Of a stretch of DNA of 64,000 nucleotides, positions 46,784 through 56,818 are shown one piece after another (positions within the stretch are counted from its first letter, which is position 1; each line of letters opens with the position of its first letter). The stretch spans positions 124,001 through 188,000 of the forward strand of contig QKMZ01000015.1 in the NCBI GenBank assembly GCA_003242885.1. Direction: 5' to 3'. Under the pieces are notes generated by a model. That model was not told the DNA's origin and made no database searches. It worked only from the letters and a program-made list of their open reading frames with translations. Position numbers and translations under genes: made by a program. This DNA is from Candidatus Melainabacteria bacterium (lineage in GTDB: Bacteria > Cyanobacteriota > Vampirovibrionia > Obscuribacterales > Obscuribacteraceae).

Positions 46784-46993
46784 ATGAGCGAAGGCAACGA
46801 AGCCGAACTGGGCAGAAGCAAGTACGGTTCAACACCGCAAGAGCATTTGCGGCACCTTTTAACGATTGGATGGAGTACAAAAAGTCCTCTAATACTTAAG
46901 TACGTTGCCGAGAATCGGCTGCAGCGAGAGCTTTCTGAATGGCAGGAGCTCGAGACTGCCGCTTCCGCAGCCAAAACGTCTTCCAAGAAATAA
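46784..46993 (+). CDS. Small hypothetical protein (69 aa)
   Basis: MSEGNEAELGRSKYGSTPQEHLRHLLTIGWSTKSPLILKYVAENRLQRELSEWQELETAASAAKTSSKK. Plausible composition; GAGGACGGGA upstream. Confidence 0.5.
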   Translation: MSEGNEAELGRSKYGSTPQEHLRHLLTIGWSTKSPLILKYVAENRLQRELSEWQELETAASAAKTSSKK

Positions 46994-47107
46994 AGAGTGA
47001 AATTGCATCAATAATTGTGCAATTTCCATTAAACATTTTAAGGATCTCGGCAGATGCTAATAAAATTGCCGGACTGATTCCCAAGCTTTTTTGGAGTGAT
47101 TGCGTCT

Positions 47108-47647
47108 ATGTTGCAAGTTGGAAAAAGAGCTCCCGACTTTGATATGCCCTCGACCAAGGACATGAAAGGTCTCAAAGAGAACGTACGTTTGGCCGATTAC
47201 AAAGGCAAATGGCTCGTCGTTTTCTTCTACCCCCTGGATTTCACGTTCGTTTGCCCGACTGAAATCACCGCATTTGATAAGAGATACGACGAGTTCAAGA
47301 AAGCCGGCGCTGAAATCCTGGCTATCTCGACCGATAGCGTATACAGCCACCGCGCTTGGATCCAAACCCCTGAAGACAAAGGTGGACTGGGCCCAATCAA
47401 ATTCGTCTTGGCTTCCGACATCACCAAAGATGTTAGCCGCGACTTCGGCGTATTGATGGAAGACAAAGGCATCGCATTGCGCGGTCTCTTCATCATCGAT
47501 CCAGATGGCAACCTCCAATATCAAGTTGTCCACAGCCTCAACATCGGACGTTCGGTTGACGAAACTTTGAGAGTTCTCGAAGCACTCAAGACCGGCGGAC
47601 TTTGCGGCGCTGACTGGAAGCCAGGCCAAAAGCCACTCACCGTTTAA
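47108..47647 (+). CDS. Typical 2-Cys peroxiredoxin (AhpC/TSA family)
   Basis: KWLVVFFYPLDFTFVCPTEITAFDKRYDEF, resolving GLCGADWKPGQK. ORF opens at a GTG at 47096. Confidence 0.95.
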   Translation: MLQVGKRAPDFDMPSTKDMKGLKENVRLADYKGKWLVVFFYPLDFTFVCPTEITAFDKRYDEFKKAGAEILAISTDSVYSHRAWIQTPEDKGGLGPIKFVLASDITKDVSRDFGVLMEDKGIALRGLFIIDPDGNLQYQVVHSLNIGRSVDETLRVLEALKTGGLCGADWKPGQKPLTV

Positions 47648-47671
47648 TCACGGCGAATCGAAAAATTTACG

Positions 47672-47703
47672 GACCGCTCCCTTTGGGGCGGTCTGTTTTT
47701 TTT
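47672..47703 (+). terminator. Rho-independent terminator after peroxiredoxin
   Basis: gaccgctcc-cttt-ggggcggtc followed by tgtttttttt. Confidence 0.9.
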
Positions 47704-47749
47704 CGAGCCTTCTAGCCTTCTAGTGAATGGTAACTTCGTTTCTTCTTAA

Positions 47750-47812
47750 GGGGGAGACGCCATGCGTCGACCGGTCTTGAGTTTGTAGGGTGATGACATG
47801 CATCGCCCGTGC
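47750..47812. repeat. Two adjacent dispersed palindromic repeat copies
   Basis: gggggagacgccatgcgtcgaccgg (matches 39109) and tgtagggtgatgacatgcatcgcccg. Confidence 0.7.
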
Positions 47813-48012
47813 GGCTGCCGAGAACGGCATAACCCGTTTGAACTGGCGGAGAATGGCTTCGCAACAGTTAAATTACCTGCGACTTCTGCACTTAGAGCGA
47901 TACAATAATCATTCGTAATCTGATGTAGTGGGTGCGAACTTCCCATTTGCATCGAGGGTCTGTCACTTGCCGTGCAAACCCGAGTCCGAGCTAAGAGCTA
48001 AAGGAGGTTCTG

Positions 48013-48492
48013 ATGCCACTTCGTATGGACGCTGCCCTGCCTTCGATTGAAGGCGGTACCGAGTGGTTTAATAGCCCACCGATCAAGAACGATGAGTTGA
48101 AAGGTGTACCTGTCCTTATCCATTTCTGGGCAATCAGCTGCGGCATTTGCAAAGAATCTCTGCCGGAAATTTCCGGTTGGCTCGACAAATATGGCAGTAA
48201 AGGTTTGAAGATAGTATCCGTGCATATGCCAAGGCAAGAATCGGATACCAACATTGATGCGGTTAAAGAAGCCATCAATGAGTACGAAGTGAAACAACCT
48301 TGCGTTGTAGACAACTGGCATGAAATCACTGACGGATTTGAAAACAAGTACGTCCCCGCGTTCTACCTCTTTGATGAAGAAGGAAAGATGCGTCAATTCA
48401 ATGCTGGTGAGAAAGCAGCTAAGCTCGTCGAATCGGCAATCGAAAGAGTAATCAACGCATACACAGAGAAAAAAGAAGGCGCTAAAGCATAG
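48013..48492 (+). CDS. TlpA/ResA-like thioredoxin-fold protein
   Basis: VPVLIHFWAISCGICKESLPEISGWLDKY (CxxC), YVPAFYLFDEEGKM. GGAGG upstream. Confidence 0.85.
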   Translation: MPLRMDAALPSIEGGTEWFNSPPIKNDELKGVPVLIHFWAISCGICKESLPEISGWLDKYGSKGLKIVSVHMPRQESDTNIDAVKEAINEYEVKQPCVVDNWHEITDGFENKYVPAFYLFDEEGKMRQFNAGEKAAKLVESAIERVINAYTEKKEGAKA

Positions 48493-48524
48493 CGCTTTCC
48501 AACCCAAATCACCGAGGGACAAAA

Positions 48525-49808
48525 ATGTCTACAGCAACAGTAATGAGCCGTTCTAAGCAGTTAGCGAAAAGAGCGGAAGTAGTAATCCCCGGTGGAGTGA
48601 ATTCGCCTGCGCGTGCGCTGAAGGCGGTCGGTGCCGATCCTATTTACTTCGACCATGCCGATGGACCCTATCTATTTGATGTCGATGGAAATCGCTTTAT
48701 CGACTATGTTTGCTCTTGGGGTCCGATGATTCTTGGACATTGCCATCCTAGAGTTCTCGAAGCTATCGAGTCTACGCTTGCCCACGGAACCAGTTTTGGT
48801 GCCCCTTGCCGACAGGAAGTAGAGATGGCCGAATTGGTCTGTCAGCTCATTCCTTCGATCGAAATGGTGCGCATGGTCAATTCAGGAACTGAAGCGACCA
48901 TGTCGGCAATCCGCGTGGCAAGAGCTTTCACAAAGCGCGACATGATTGTCAAATTTGAAGGCTGCTATCACGGACATGGTGATTCGTTCCTCGCAAAAGC
49001 AGGCTCCGGATTAGCGACTCTCGGCATCAGTAGCTGCCCGGGTGTTCCCGAGGAAGCAACCAAGCTGACCATCACTGTTCCTTTTAACGACCTCGACGCC
49101 GTCAAAAAGGTGTTCAAAGAACACAGCAAAGAAATTGCTGCAGTAATTTTGGAACCAGTCGTCGGCAATGCAGGATTGATTCTTCCTCAAGATGGATTCC
49201 TCAAGGGCTTGAGAGATATCACCGAGAAAGAAGGCGCTCTATTGATCTTCGACGAAGTCATGACCGGCTTCAGAGTTGCTCTTGGTGGCGCTCAAGCGAG
49301 ATATGAAATCAAGCCTGACCTGACGACGCTGGGCAAGATCATCGGTGGCGGACTGCCGGTAGGTGCATATGGCGGGCGCAAAGACATCATGAAAATGATT
49401 GCTCCAAGCGGTTCTGTTTATCAAGCCGGCACGTTGTCCGGCAATCCGCTCGCGATGGCGGCTGGGCTTGCTCAACTGAAGATGCTGCAACAGCCGGAGA
49501 CTTACGTAAAGCTCAACAACAAAACAGAGCTTCTCGCAAAAGGTCTAACCGCAATCGCTGAGAAAAAAGGCGGTATGAGAGTTCAATACATCACAGGTAT
49601 GATCACGGTCTTCTTCACTGACAAAGAAGTCGTTGATTTTGAAACGGCGAAGAAGAGCGACACCGAAAAGTTCGCCAAAGTCTGGCGCAAGCTGGCTGAG
49701 AAGGGCATTTACTGGCCGCCATCGCAGTTTGAAGCTGCTTTTGTTTCAACTGTACATTCGACCAAGGACATTGAAGAAACCCTCAAAGCCTTTGAAGAAT
49801 CAGTATAG
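48525..49808 (+). CDS. hemL: Glutamate-1-semialdehyde 2,1-aminomutase
   Basis: VIPGGVNSPARALKAVGADPIYFDHADGPYLFDVDGNRFIDYVCSWGPMILGHCHPRV, FDEVMTGFRVALGGAQ, LTTLGKIIGGGLPVGAYGG. Confidence 0.96.
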   Translation: MSTATVMSRSKQLAKRAEVVIPGGVNSPARALKAVGADPIYFDHADGPYLFDVDGNRFIDYVCSWGPMILGHCHPRVLEAIESTLAHGTSFGAPCRQEVEMAELVCQLIPSIEMVRMVNSGTEATMSAIRVARAFTKRDMIVKFEGCYHGHGDSFLAKAGSGLATLGISSCPGVPEEATKLTITVPFNDLDAVKKVFKEHSKEIAAVILEPVVGNAGLILPQDGFLKGLRDITEKEGALLIFDEVMTGFRVALGGAQARYEIKPDLTTLGKIIGGGLPVGAYGGRKDIMKMIAPSGSVYQAGTLSGNPLAMAAGLAQLKMLQQPETYVKLNNKTELLAKGLTAIAEKKGGMRVQYITGMITVFFTDKEVVDFETAKKSDTEKFAKVWRKLAEKGIYWPPSQFEAAFVSTVHSTKDIEETLKAFEESV

Positions 49809-49844
49809 TTCCAGCGACTTTATTAAGTTTCAATTCCTTTGAGT

Positions 49845-50576
49845 TTATCCCCTTTGCCTGCTCGCCATTGCGTAGGCGAGGGTAACTGCGTTGACGCTTA
49901 GCGCGCCGTTGTTCAGCAGTTCGCCGGCGCAAGCGGATAGCGTAGCTCCTGATGTGAGCAAGTCGTCCACAAGGATGATGTGCTGTCCTTCGCAATATTT
50001 GCGGTTGGCTTGAAACGCTCCTTGAACGTTTGTTTTCCTCTCCTTCTTTTTCAGCTGATGTTGTGTGGCTGTTGCTTTTGTTCGTGTCAGCAAGCGCGTA
50101 TCAATGCGAATATCGTGCTTGTATGCAAGTGGGTTTGCTAATAATTCTGCCTGATTGAAACCGCGCTTTACCATGCGCTTCCAGTGCAAAGGAACAGGCA
50201 CGAGAATGCAGTTTTTCACTCTCACCATTTTGCTCAAGTCGTCTAGCGCTTGGTCTAGGAAGATCGAAAGGTCTTCCGTAACAAGCCGGTCGTCATCATA
50301 TTTCAGGTGATAAAGCATCTTCTTGAGTGGACCGTGATAAGGTAAACGGCTTGCCACCAAAAGTGGTGCCATATCCTCTATGTTTACGATCTTCAGCGAT
50401 GATGGTTCAAGTTCTAGTTTGAAAAAACAGCTGTCGCACAAGGTCGTTCGGTTTAATTCCTTCCAGCGTTTGGGACCACTGAGAAAGCCGACCAAATCAA
50501 CCTTCAGCTCTTCACTGCAAACCCGGCATTTTTCTTGGCAGAGCGCGAATGAGAAGGCATTGAATAACACCTGCAC
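49845..50576 (-). CDS. ComF family protein (phosphoribosyltransferase fold)
   Basis: CRVCSEEL...LCDSCF zinc-type cysteines; LVPVPLHWKRMVKRGFNQAELLA; HIILVDDLLTSGATLSACAGEL. Confidence 0.92.
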   Translation of the reverse strand: MQVLFNAFSFALCQEKCRVCSEELKVDLVGFLSGPKRWKELNRTTLCDSCFFKLELEPSSLKIVNIEDMAPLLVASRLPYHGPLKKMLYHLKYDDDRLVTEDLSIFLDQALDDLSKMVRVKNCILVPVPLHWKRMVKRGFNQAELLANPLAYKHDIRIDTRLLTRTKATATQHQLKKKERKTNVQGAFQANRKYCEGQHIILVDDLLTSGATLSACAGELLNNGALSVNAVTLAYAMASRQRG

Positions 50577-50796
50577 AAAATCACCTCCCTTTGAAGGATG
50601 GTTTTTCTAGTTCAAAGTTGTCTCCAAATAGGACAAATTTTGGGGACAAGTAATTAGACGATTCGTTCAAACAAAAAGTTCAATCGATCTCAAATAGTTT
50701 CAATCACTTTCGCGATTTACATTGTTTACTTCAAAAATGGGCTAAAACCCAAACAGGGGCTAAGATAAGGCGTTCGCAACCCCGTCTCGGCAATCG

Positions 50797-52122
50797 GTGA
50801 CCACCATGCAGACCAGCACAGTCGACCAGGCAACTAAAGACTTGATTCGCCAGGCGGAAAAGTCATTGGCGGATCAATTCGAGTTTGTCGACGAGACAGC
50901 CTTACAAAATCAGAGAAAAGTTCTCGATGCGTTTCGCAATCACAAACTGACCGAAGAGCACTTTGCTGAGAAGACGGGTTACGGAATCGATGATGCCGGC
51001 AGGGAGGCGCTCGATTCCATATTTGCTGAAGTATTCAACGCCCCCGCCGCGGCGGTGCGAATGCAGGTGGTTTCGGGCACGCACGCACTTGCGCTGTGTC
51101 TGTATGGCTGCCTAAAACCCGGTGACAGGCTGGTCAGCATCACCGGCGCCCCATATGACACTTTACAGCAGGTGATTGGCATAGCCGGGGATGGACGAGG
51201 TTCGCTAAGAGAGCTTGGGGTTGCCTATGCCGAAATTGATATTGACCCAGCACTTTTGAATGTCTCCGGCTACCAAGCAGCCGGCATCGATGCGCAAGTC
51301 GCAGCTGCAAGGGTTTTGGAGCTTCAGAAGTTGCTCGAGGCACCTACCAAACTGGTAACCATACAGAAATCGTGCGGTTATTCGTTTGATCGACGTACGC
51401 TTTCCAATGAAGAAATCGGCAAAATGATAGCGCTGGTGAAGGCTACCAACCCCGACGTGTTGGTAATGGTCGACAATTGCTATGGAGAATTCGTTGAATC
51501 TACCGAGCCGACAAGCCATGGAGCGGACATCATTGCCGGCTCTCTTATCAAAAACCCCGGAGGCGGATTGGCGATATCGGGAGGCTATATTGCTGGTCGC
51601 GAGGACTTGATCGAGTCGGCCCTGTACCGGCTGACCGCGCCCGGCATCGGTGGTCACCAGGGTGTTAGTTTTAACCAAAACCGGCTCTTATTCCAGGGTT
51701 TGTTCCTGGCTCCCTCCGTAGTCGCCTCGGCGGTCAAGGGCGCAATGTTGTCTGCACTGGTCTTTAGCGACCTGGGCATGGATGTGAAGCCTGCCGCAAC
51801 AAAGAGAAGATTCGACATCATTCAGGCCATCAAGTTCGGAAGCCGCCAGAAATTGGTTAATTTCTGCCGCGCGATACAGTATTTCTCGCCCGTTAACGCA
51901 CACGTTTCGCCCGAGCCAGCCGAAATGCCTGGATATGAAGATCAGGTGGTAATGGCAGGGGGCACTTTTGTCGAAGGCTCCACCATCGAACTGTCAGCCG
52001 ATGGTCCACTTCGGGAGCCTTATGCTGCCTTTTTGCAGGGTGGCCTTACATATCTCCATATTAAGTGCATGCTAGAAGGGGCTATAACCCGCAGCAGGAG
52101 CGGCGAACTGCCATTTGTATAG
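50797..52122 (+). CDS. Methionine gamma-lyase / 'aluminum resistance' family PLP enzyme (COG4100)
   Basis: NQRKVLDAFRNHKLTEEHFAEKTGYGIDDAGREALDSIFAEVFNAPAAAVRMQVVSGTHALALCLYGCLKPGD, IAGSLIKNPGGGLAISGGYIAG. Confidence 0.9.
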   Translation: MTTMQTSTVDQATKDLIRQAEKSLADQFEFVDETALQNQRKVLDAFRNHKLTEEHFAEKTGYGIDDAGREALDSIFAEVFNAPAAAVRMQVVSGTHALALCLYGCLKPGDRLVSITGAPYDTLQQVIGIAGDGRGSLRELGVAYAEIDIDPALLNVSGYQAAGIDAQVAAARVLELQKLLEAPTKLVTIQKSCGYSFDRRTLSNEEIGKMIALVKATNPDVLVMVDNCYGEFVESTEPTSHGADIIAGSLIKNPGGGLAISGGYIAGREDLIESALYRLTAPGIGGHQGVSFNQNRLLFQGLFLAPSVVASAVKGAMLSALVFSDLGMDVKPAATKRRFDIIQAIKFGSRQKLVNFCRAIQYFSPVNAHVSPEPAEMPGYEDQVVMAGGTFVEGSTIELSADGPLREPYAAFLQGGLTYLHIKCMLEGAITRSRSGELPFV

Positions 52123-52213
52123 TGGGTAAATGTTTGCTTATCGCCTTTTCTAATCCCCTTTTCTTCTTTAGAATTAGAGTCTGAACTTCGCAAGTCGGTT
52201 GGAGGAGTCACTC

Positions 52214-53221
52214 TTGGTTGCTCAAATACGAAATAGAGCCAGTCTTTCGGTAGGCGTAAGCAGAGCGCAGGAGACAAGCGGACATTTTGACCTGAAGATT
52301 CTGTCCGGCACTGCCAACCCTGAACTCGCAAGAGAAGTCGCTGAGTATCTAGAACTAAGCGTCTCCCCGGTCAAAATCCAACCATTCTCTGATGGTGAGA
52401 TATACGTGCAGCTCCAGGAGAGCGTGCGTGGCGTCGATTGCTTCGTTGTGCAATCGACTTGTTCACCGGTCAATGAAAATCTGATGGAACTGCTCATTAT
52501 GCTCGATGCGCTGAAGAGAGCATCGGCAGGCAGAATTACCGTCGTTATGCCTTATTTCGGATACGCTCGCCAAGACAGAAAGGCGGCTGGTCGCGAAGCC
52601 ATTACAGCCAAGCTGGTGGCAGACCTCCTCACTACGGCAGGTGCAGACCGCGTTGTTGCTCTGGACTTACATGCTCCGCAAATCATGGGCTTCTTCAATA
52701 TCCTGGTTGATCACCTTTACGGCAGTCCGGTTTTGATTGATTACATGAATTCGCTCGATCTCAAAGACATTGTTCTCGTCAGCCCCGACGTCGGTGGTGT
52801 GGCAAGAGCACGTGCATTCGCGAAGAAGTTGAACGACTCACCTCTCGCCATCATTGATAAACGCCGCACGAAGCACAACGAAGCAGAGTCACTTAGTCTT
52901 GTTGGTGACGTCAAAGGCAAAACAGCGATCATGGTAGACGATATGGTCGACACTGCCGGTACTCTCGTCAAAGGCGCTGAGTTGCTCAGAAGAGAAGGTG
53001 CCAAGTCGATTATCGCTTGCTCTACACATGCTGTACTCTCTGGTCCTGCCAACAAGCGTCTCGAAGAATCATGCATCGAGAAGCTCATTGTGACCAACTC
53101 TATCCCCCACGATCCGACCAAGATCTCCAAGAAGATTATTCAGGTCAGCGTTGCCAAACTACTCGGCGAAGCGATTGCACGGATTCACGACGATTCTTCC
53201 GTCAGTGAATTGTTCGAGTAG
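52214..53221 (+). CDS. prs: Ribose-phosphate pyrophosphokinase
   Basis: LKILSGTANPELAREVAEYLELSVSPVKIQPFSDGEIYVQLQESVRGVDCFVVQST, YFGYARQDRKAAGREAITAKLVADLL, MVDDMVDTAGTL. TTG at 52214 follows GGAGGAG; ORF opens at 52199. Confidence 0.95.
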   Translation: MVAQIRNRASLSVGVSRAQETSGHFDLKILSGTANPELAREVAEYLELSVSPVKIQPFSDGEIYVQLQESVRGVDCFVVQSTCSPVNENLMELLIMLDALKRASAGRITVVMPYFGYARQDRKAAGREAITAKLVADLLTTAGADRVVALDLHAPQIMGFFNILVDHLYGSPVLIDYMNSLDLKDIVLVSPDVGGVARARAFAKKLNDSPLAIIDKRRTKHNEAESLSLVGDVKGKTAIMVDDMVDTAGTLVKGAELLRREGAKSIIACSTHAVLSGPANKRLEESCIEKLIVTNSIPHDPTKISKKIIQVSVAKLLGEAIARIHDDSSVSELFE

Positions 53222-53239
53222 TTCTGGGTTAACGACACG

Positions 53240-53869
53240 ATGATTCTTGAAACATTTCCCGCCGGTCCTTTGCAGTGCAACTGTTCGATCATCGCTTGCC
53301 CTGAGACGAAAGAAGCAATCGTTGTCGATCCGGGCGGCGATGTTCAAAAGATCATCGATCGACTCAACAAGCAAGGACTGACCGTCAAATACTTGCTGCA
53401 TACTCATGCGCACTTCGATCACATCATGGGTTCAAGAGAGCTCAAAGAGAAGACCGGGGCGAAGATTTGCCTGCACGAAGGTGATCAATGGCTGTACGAC
53501 AATTTGCAGAAGCAATGCGGATTGTTCGGCTTCAAGGCCACGGACACTCTTCCAGTCGACCACTACTTGCAAGATGAAGAAGAGGTCAAAGTTGGAAACT
53601 TAAAAACGACTGTAATCCACACTCCTGGTCACACGCCCGGTAGTTTATGTTTTTCAGTCAAAGAAAAAGAGAGCACCCTGTTTTCGGGCGACACTCTTTT
53701 TCAGCGTTCAATCGGCAGAACTGACCTCTGGGGAGGTTCGTTCGACGAAATCATCAAGTCGATTTCGCAGCGCCTTTTCGTTCTCGATGACTCGACAAAT
53801 GTAATTCCGGGACACGGGCCAAACACCGATATCTGGTCGGAGAAGCGCGAGAATCCGTTCGTTCACTAG
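53240..53869 (+). CDS. MBL-fold metallo-hydrolase (glyoxalase II-like)
   Basis: LLHTHAHFDHIMGSRELKEKTGAKICLHEGD, VIHTPGHTPGSLCF, LFSGDTLFQRSIGRTDLWGGSFDEI. Confidence 0.93.
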   Translation: MILETFPAGPLQCNCSIIACPETKEAIVVDPGGDVQKIIDRLNKQGLTVKYLLHTHAHFDHIMGSRELKEKTGAKICLHEGDQWLYDNLQKQCGLFGFKATDTLPVDHYLQDEEEVKVGNLKTTVIHTPGHTPGSLCFSVKEKESTLFSGDTLFQRSIGRTDLWGGSFDEIIKSISQRLFVLDDSTNVIPGHGPNTDIWSEKRENPFVH

Positions 53870-53932
53870 AGTGATAAAGACTAGTCTGACTACGACTAGC
53901 TTGATCTCGACTGGTTTTTCAGAGGCAGTAAC

Positions 53933-55063
53933 TTAGTGTCTGGCTGCGCCGAGAATTTGATCTGCACGCTTTTGCAGGTCTTCTGCTTCACTCATACGAC
54001 CTTGCGTTTTGCAGATATTTGCCAGATTTCTGAGACTCATGCCCACATTGACGTGGTCGCTGCCGAAATTCTTTTCGTAAATGCCTAGAGCTTGGCGGGA
54101 AAGCGACTCCGCCTTTTCCATGCGTCCTTTCGACTCATAGAAAAGTGACATCGAAACCAGCGTCGTTGCTACTTCCGGGTGGTCTGTGCCCAGCACCGAG
54201 GAGAACAGTTGGAGCGCTCGAATGAAGAGTGGCTCTGCTTGCGAGAACTTGTTGGTGCGGTGATATAGCACTGCTAAATTGTGCAAACCAGTGGCAACTT
54301 CAGGGTGATCTGAGCCGAGGTTCTTTTCGAAAATCTCGAGAGAACGTCTGTGCAATGGCTCGGCGCGCTCATAGTCGCCCATATAAGAATAGTTGTTTGC
54401 CAGACTGCGAAGTCCTTCGGCAACGTCCAGGTGGTCGCTGCCCAGAACCTTCTCTTTAATTTGAAGGGCTCGTTCGTAATACTGTGTCGCTTCTTCGTAC
54501 TCGCCTAGCTTTCTCAAAACGCGAGCAAATGTCTTCAAGCTGTCCGCAACTTCGAGGTTGTCAGGCGCGAGCGGGCTCTCTTTGAGAGTGAGCGACTGGC
54601 GAAGAATCGGTTCGGCTTCTTGGAAGCGACCGACCAAAGAGTAATAATTGCCGAGCGCGCGGCGACTTTCGCCGGCCTTGGGATGATCTTGCCCTAGCGC
54701 CTTCTGGCGAATTTCCAGAGTGCGCTTGAGAAGGTCTTCGGCGTGTTCGATTTTCCCCTGGGCCAGGTGGGTGCGTGCCAGCAGGGAAAGGCATTCCGCT
54801 ACGTGAAGGTGTTCTTTGCCCTGTTGCGCTTCGCGGATGTTGAGAGCTCTATTGAGAAGTGACTCAGCTTCTTCGTGTCTATTGGTATGAATGTAGAGCT
54901 GCGCGAGATCGACGCAACTGGTGGCGATTCTCAGGTTTTCGGGACCAGACTTCATCGCCTCTTCCAGGGCTGAAGTCCAGCATTTCAAGCACTCTTCATA
55001 ATCCTGTGCCTTGAAAGCCTTCTGGCCTTGCCGTTTTAGATTCTCCCAATTCTCGTTGACCAT
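53933..55063 (-). CDS. Kinesin-light-chain-like TPR repeat protein
   Basis: 42-residue units, e.g. VADSLKTFARVLRKLGEYEEATQYYERALQIKEKVLGSDHLD; paralogous in style to the 37735 gene. Confidence 0.9.
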   Translation of the reverse strand: MVNENWENLKRQGQKAFKAQDYEECLKCWTSALEEAMKSGPENLRIATSCVDLAQLYIHTNRHEEAESLLNRALNIREAQQGKEHLHVAECLSLLARTHLAQGKIEHAEDLLKRTLEIRQKALGQDHPKAGESRRALGNYYSLVGRFQEAEPILRQSLTLKESPLAPDNLEVADSLKTFARVLRKLGEYEEATQYYERALQIKEKVLGSDHLDVAEGLRSLANNYSYMGDYERAEPLHRRSLEIFEKNLGSDHPEVATGLHNLAVLYHRTNKFSQAEPLFIRALQLFSSVLGTDHPEVATTLVSMSLFYESKGRMEKAESLSRQALGIYEKNFGSDHVNVGMSLRNLANICKTQGRMSEAEDLQKRADQILGAARH

Positions 55064-55285
55064 TAGTCGTCCAAATTTCCAAGAGCTACGTGGATACCTG
55101 ACTCAGATCTTACAACCAATTCTCACTTGAGATTGGCGAAAAACTTGCCCTGTCACTAATCTTTGTCTGCCTTTGTGTACTAGTTTGATACCAAATGCGG
55201 TAGCAGTACAGGCAGGCGCAAAGAACAGTCTTTGCGCGTTATGGCGCGAGACGTTACAACGAAACGACTCGATTATTGCAAACTG

Positions 55286-56794
55286 CTATTGTGGGGCGGC
55301 TGCGCTTGTCGAGTTGATAAGCTTCGAGTCTTTGAGGTCGGAGCGTATTGCTTTGGAAAGTTCGATTTTCGCGGTCTTTCTTCGAGCATTGAGCCAGCGT
55401 TCAAGAGCGGCTTTGGCATTGGGTTCTTGCAGCTTTTGCTTGATAAAATCCTTCACCTCTGCAAACACGAAAGGTCCAGCCGGTTGGCGGTCAGTCACTT
55501 TCATAATCACATAGCCAACTTCAATAGGCATTACTTTAGGTGCAGTCTCACCGGCTTTCAAGTTTTCGAGCAATTGTTTCACGGCTGGTTGGAGCATACT
55601 CAACTCTACCCATCCGGCGTCACCACCGGTTTTTCCGGCGCGAGCTTGAACATCATCGGTGTTTTCGTTTGCTAGCAGTTTGAAGTCTTCGCCCTTCTGC
55701 GCGCGTTTGAGAATATCGTCTGCTTTCTTGGCGAGTTCAGCTTTTTTCGCTTTGATGGCTTCATCTAATTCGGAAGGGCTGATATCCGGCTTGACACGCA
55801 CGATCTGGCTTTTGATTCCTTCCAGATTGCCAATGTTTTCTTCCGGTGCGGCAATGATGATTTGGCTCAAGCGAATGCGCTCGCCGTGTTTGAACTTATC
55901 TTTGTTTGTTTCGAAGAACTTCTTCGCGACGTCGTCAGTCACCGGCGATTCGTTGACGATTTTGTCTTGAATCATGATCACCATGAAATTGTTGACGATG
56001 TCATCGCGGTAGACTTCCGGTGTCAGACCTGACTGTTTAAGCGCTCGTGGATAAACTTCCGAGTCTTTCAATTCCATGTAATTGTTGAAAGCCTTTTGCG
56101 TAAAACCTCTGGCGCGCGCTTCTGCCAAGAATAGTTCATGGTCGACAAGCGAGTCCAGCAGCCCTTCTTCTTGGAGCGTGCGGAACATTTTATTGGCGAG
56201 TGCTTCGTCCATAATCAGCTTTTCAAACTGTGCTTCGGACAAATTGCCCGACTTGAGAAACTCTTTGAACTTCTCGGGAGTGTTGCCGCGAGCCATTTTT
56301 GCTGCATCCAAGAGTTTTGCCTTCTCGTCAGCGGTGAGAGTCATACCGCGGCGTTTGGCTTCTTCTAAATACGGCTTTGTGACGCCCGGATCCATTGCCA
56401 TAGTGTCTTGAAACTTCTGCATGTTCGTTTTCAACTGACGCCTGTAGGTAGCCATCGTAATCGGCTGACCTTCTACGTAGCAGATGATTACTTCATCGCC
56501 TAACTGTTTTGCCTTAATCACCTTCATCGCATCAGCGACTTGCGGCAGGTCCATTACAGCTTTTTTCTCTTCTGCTGGTTTGCCGTCTTTTGTGCCGCCT
56601 GTACTGGTAGCATCCGGTGTCTTGCCGTCCACTTTTGTGGCGTCGCTGGTGGTGTCAGCAGGTTTGTCTGGATTTTGGCAAGCCTGCAAGCAAACGATTG
56701 ATAGAAGTGCCACTGACAGTGCTGTTAATCTCTTCATTCTGCTGTCTATAAGCCTCTCGTTTGTCTGGTTCTGATTTCGATTTGCATCTTTCAA
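55286..56794 (-). CDS. SurA/PrsA-like peptidyl-prolyl isomerase lipoprotein
   Basis: Lipobox ALLSIVCLQAC; SurA_N-like region; parvulin segment IRLSQIIIAAPEEN...DILKRAQKGEDFKLLANENTDD...GGDAGWVELSMLQPAVKQLLENLKAGETAP. Confidence 0.88.
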   Translation of the reverse strand: MKDANRNQNQTNERLIDSRMKRLTALSVALLSIVCLQACQNPDKPADTTSDATKVDGKTPDATSTGGTKDGKPAEEKKAVMDLPQVADAMKVIKAKQLGDEVIICYVEGQPITMATYRRQLKTNMQKFQDTMAMDPGVTKPYLEEAKRRGMTLTADEKAKLLDAAKMARGNTPEKFKEFLKSGNLSEAQFEKLIMDEALANKMFRTLQEEGLLDSLVDHELFLAEARARGFTQKAFNNYMELKDSEVYPRALKQSGLTPEVYRDDIVNNFMVIMIQDKIVNESPVTDDVAKKFFETNKDKFKHGERIRLSQIIIAAPEENIGNLEGIKSQIVRVKPDISPSELDEAIKAKKAELAKKADDILKRAQKGEDFKLLANENTDDVQARAGKTGGDAGWVELSMLQPAVKQLLENLKAGETAPKVMPIEVGYVIMKVTDRQPAGPFVFAEVKDFIKQKLQEPNAKAALERWLNARRKTAKIELSKAIRSDLKDSKLINSTSAAAPQ

Positions 56795-56818
56795 GATGCA
56801 AGTTGTTTTTCCATCTTG

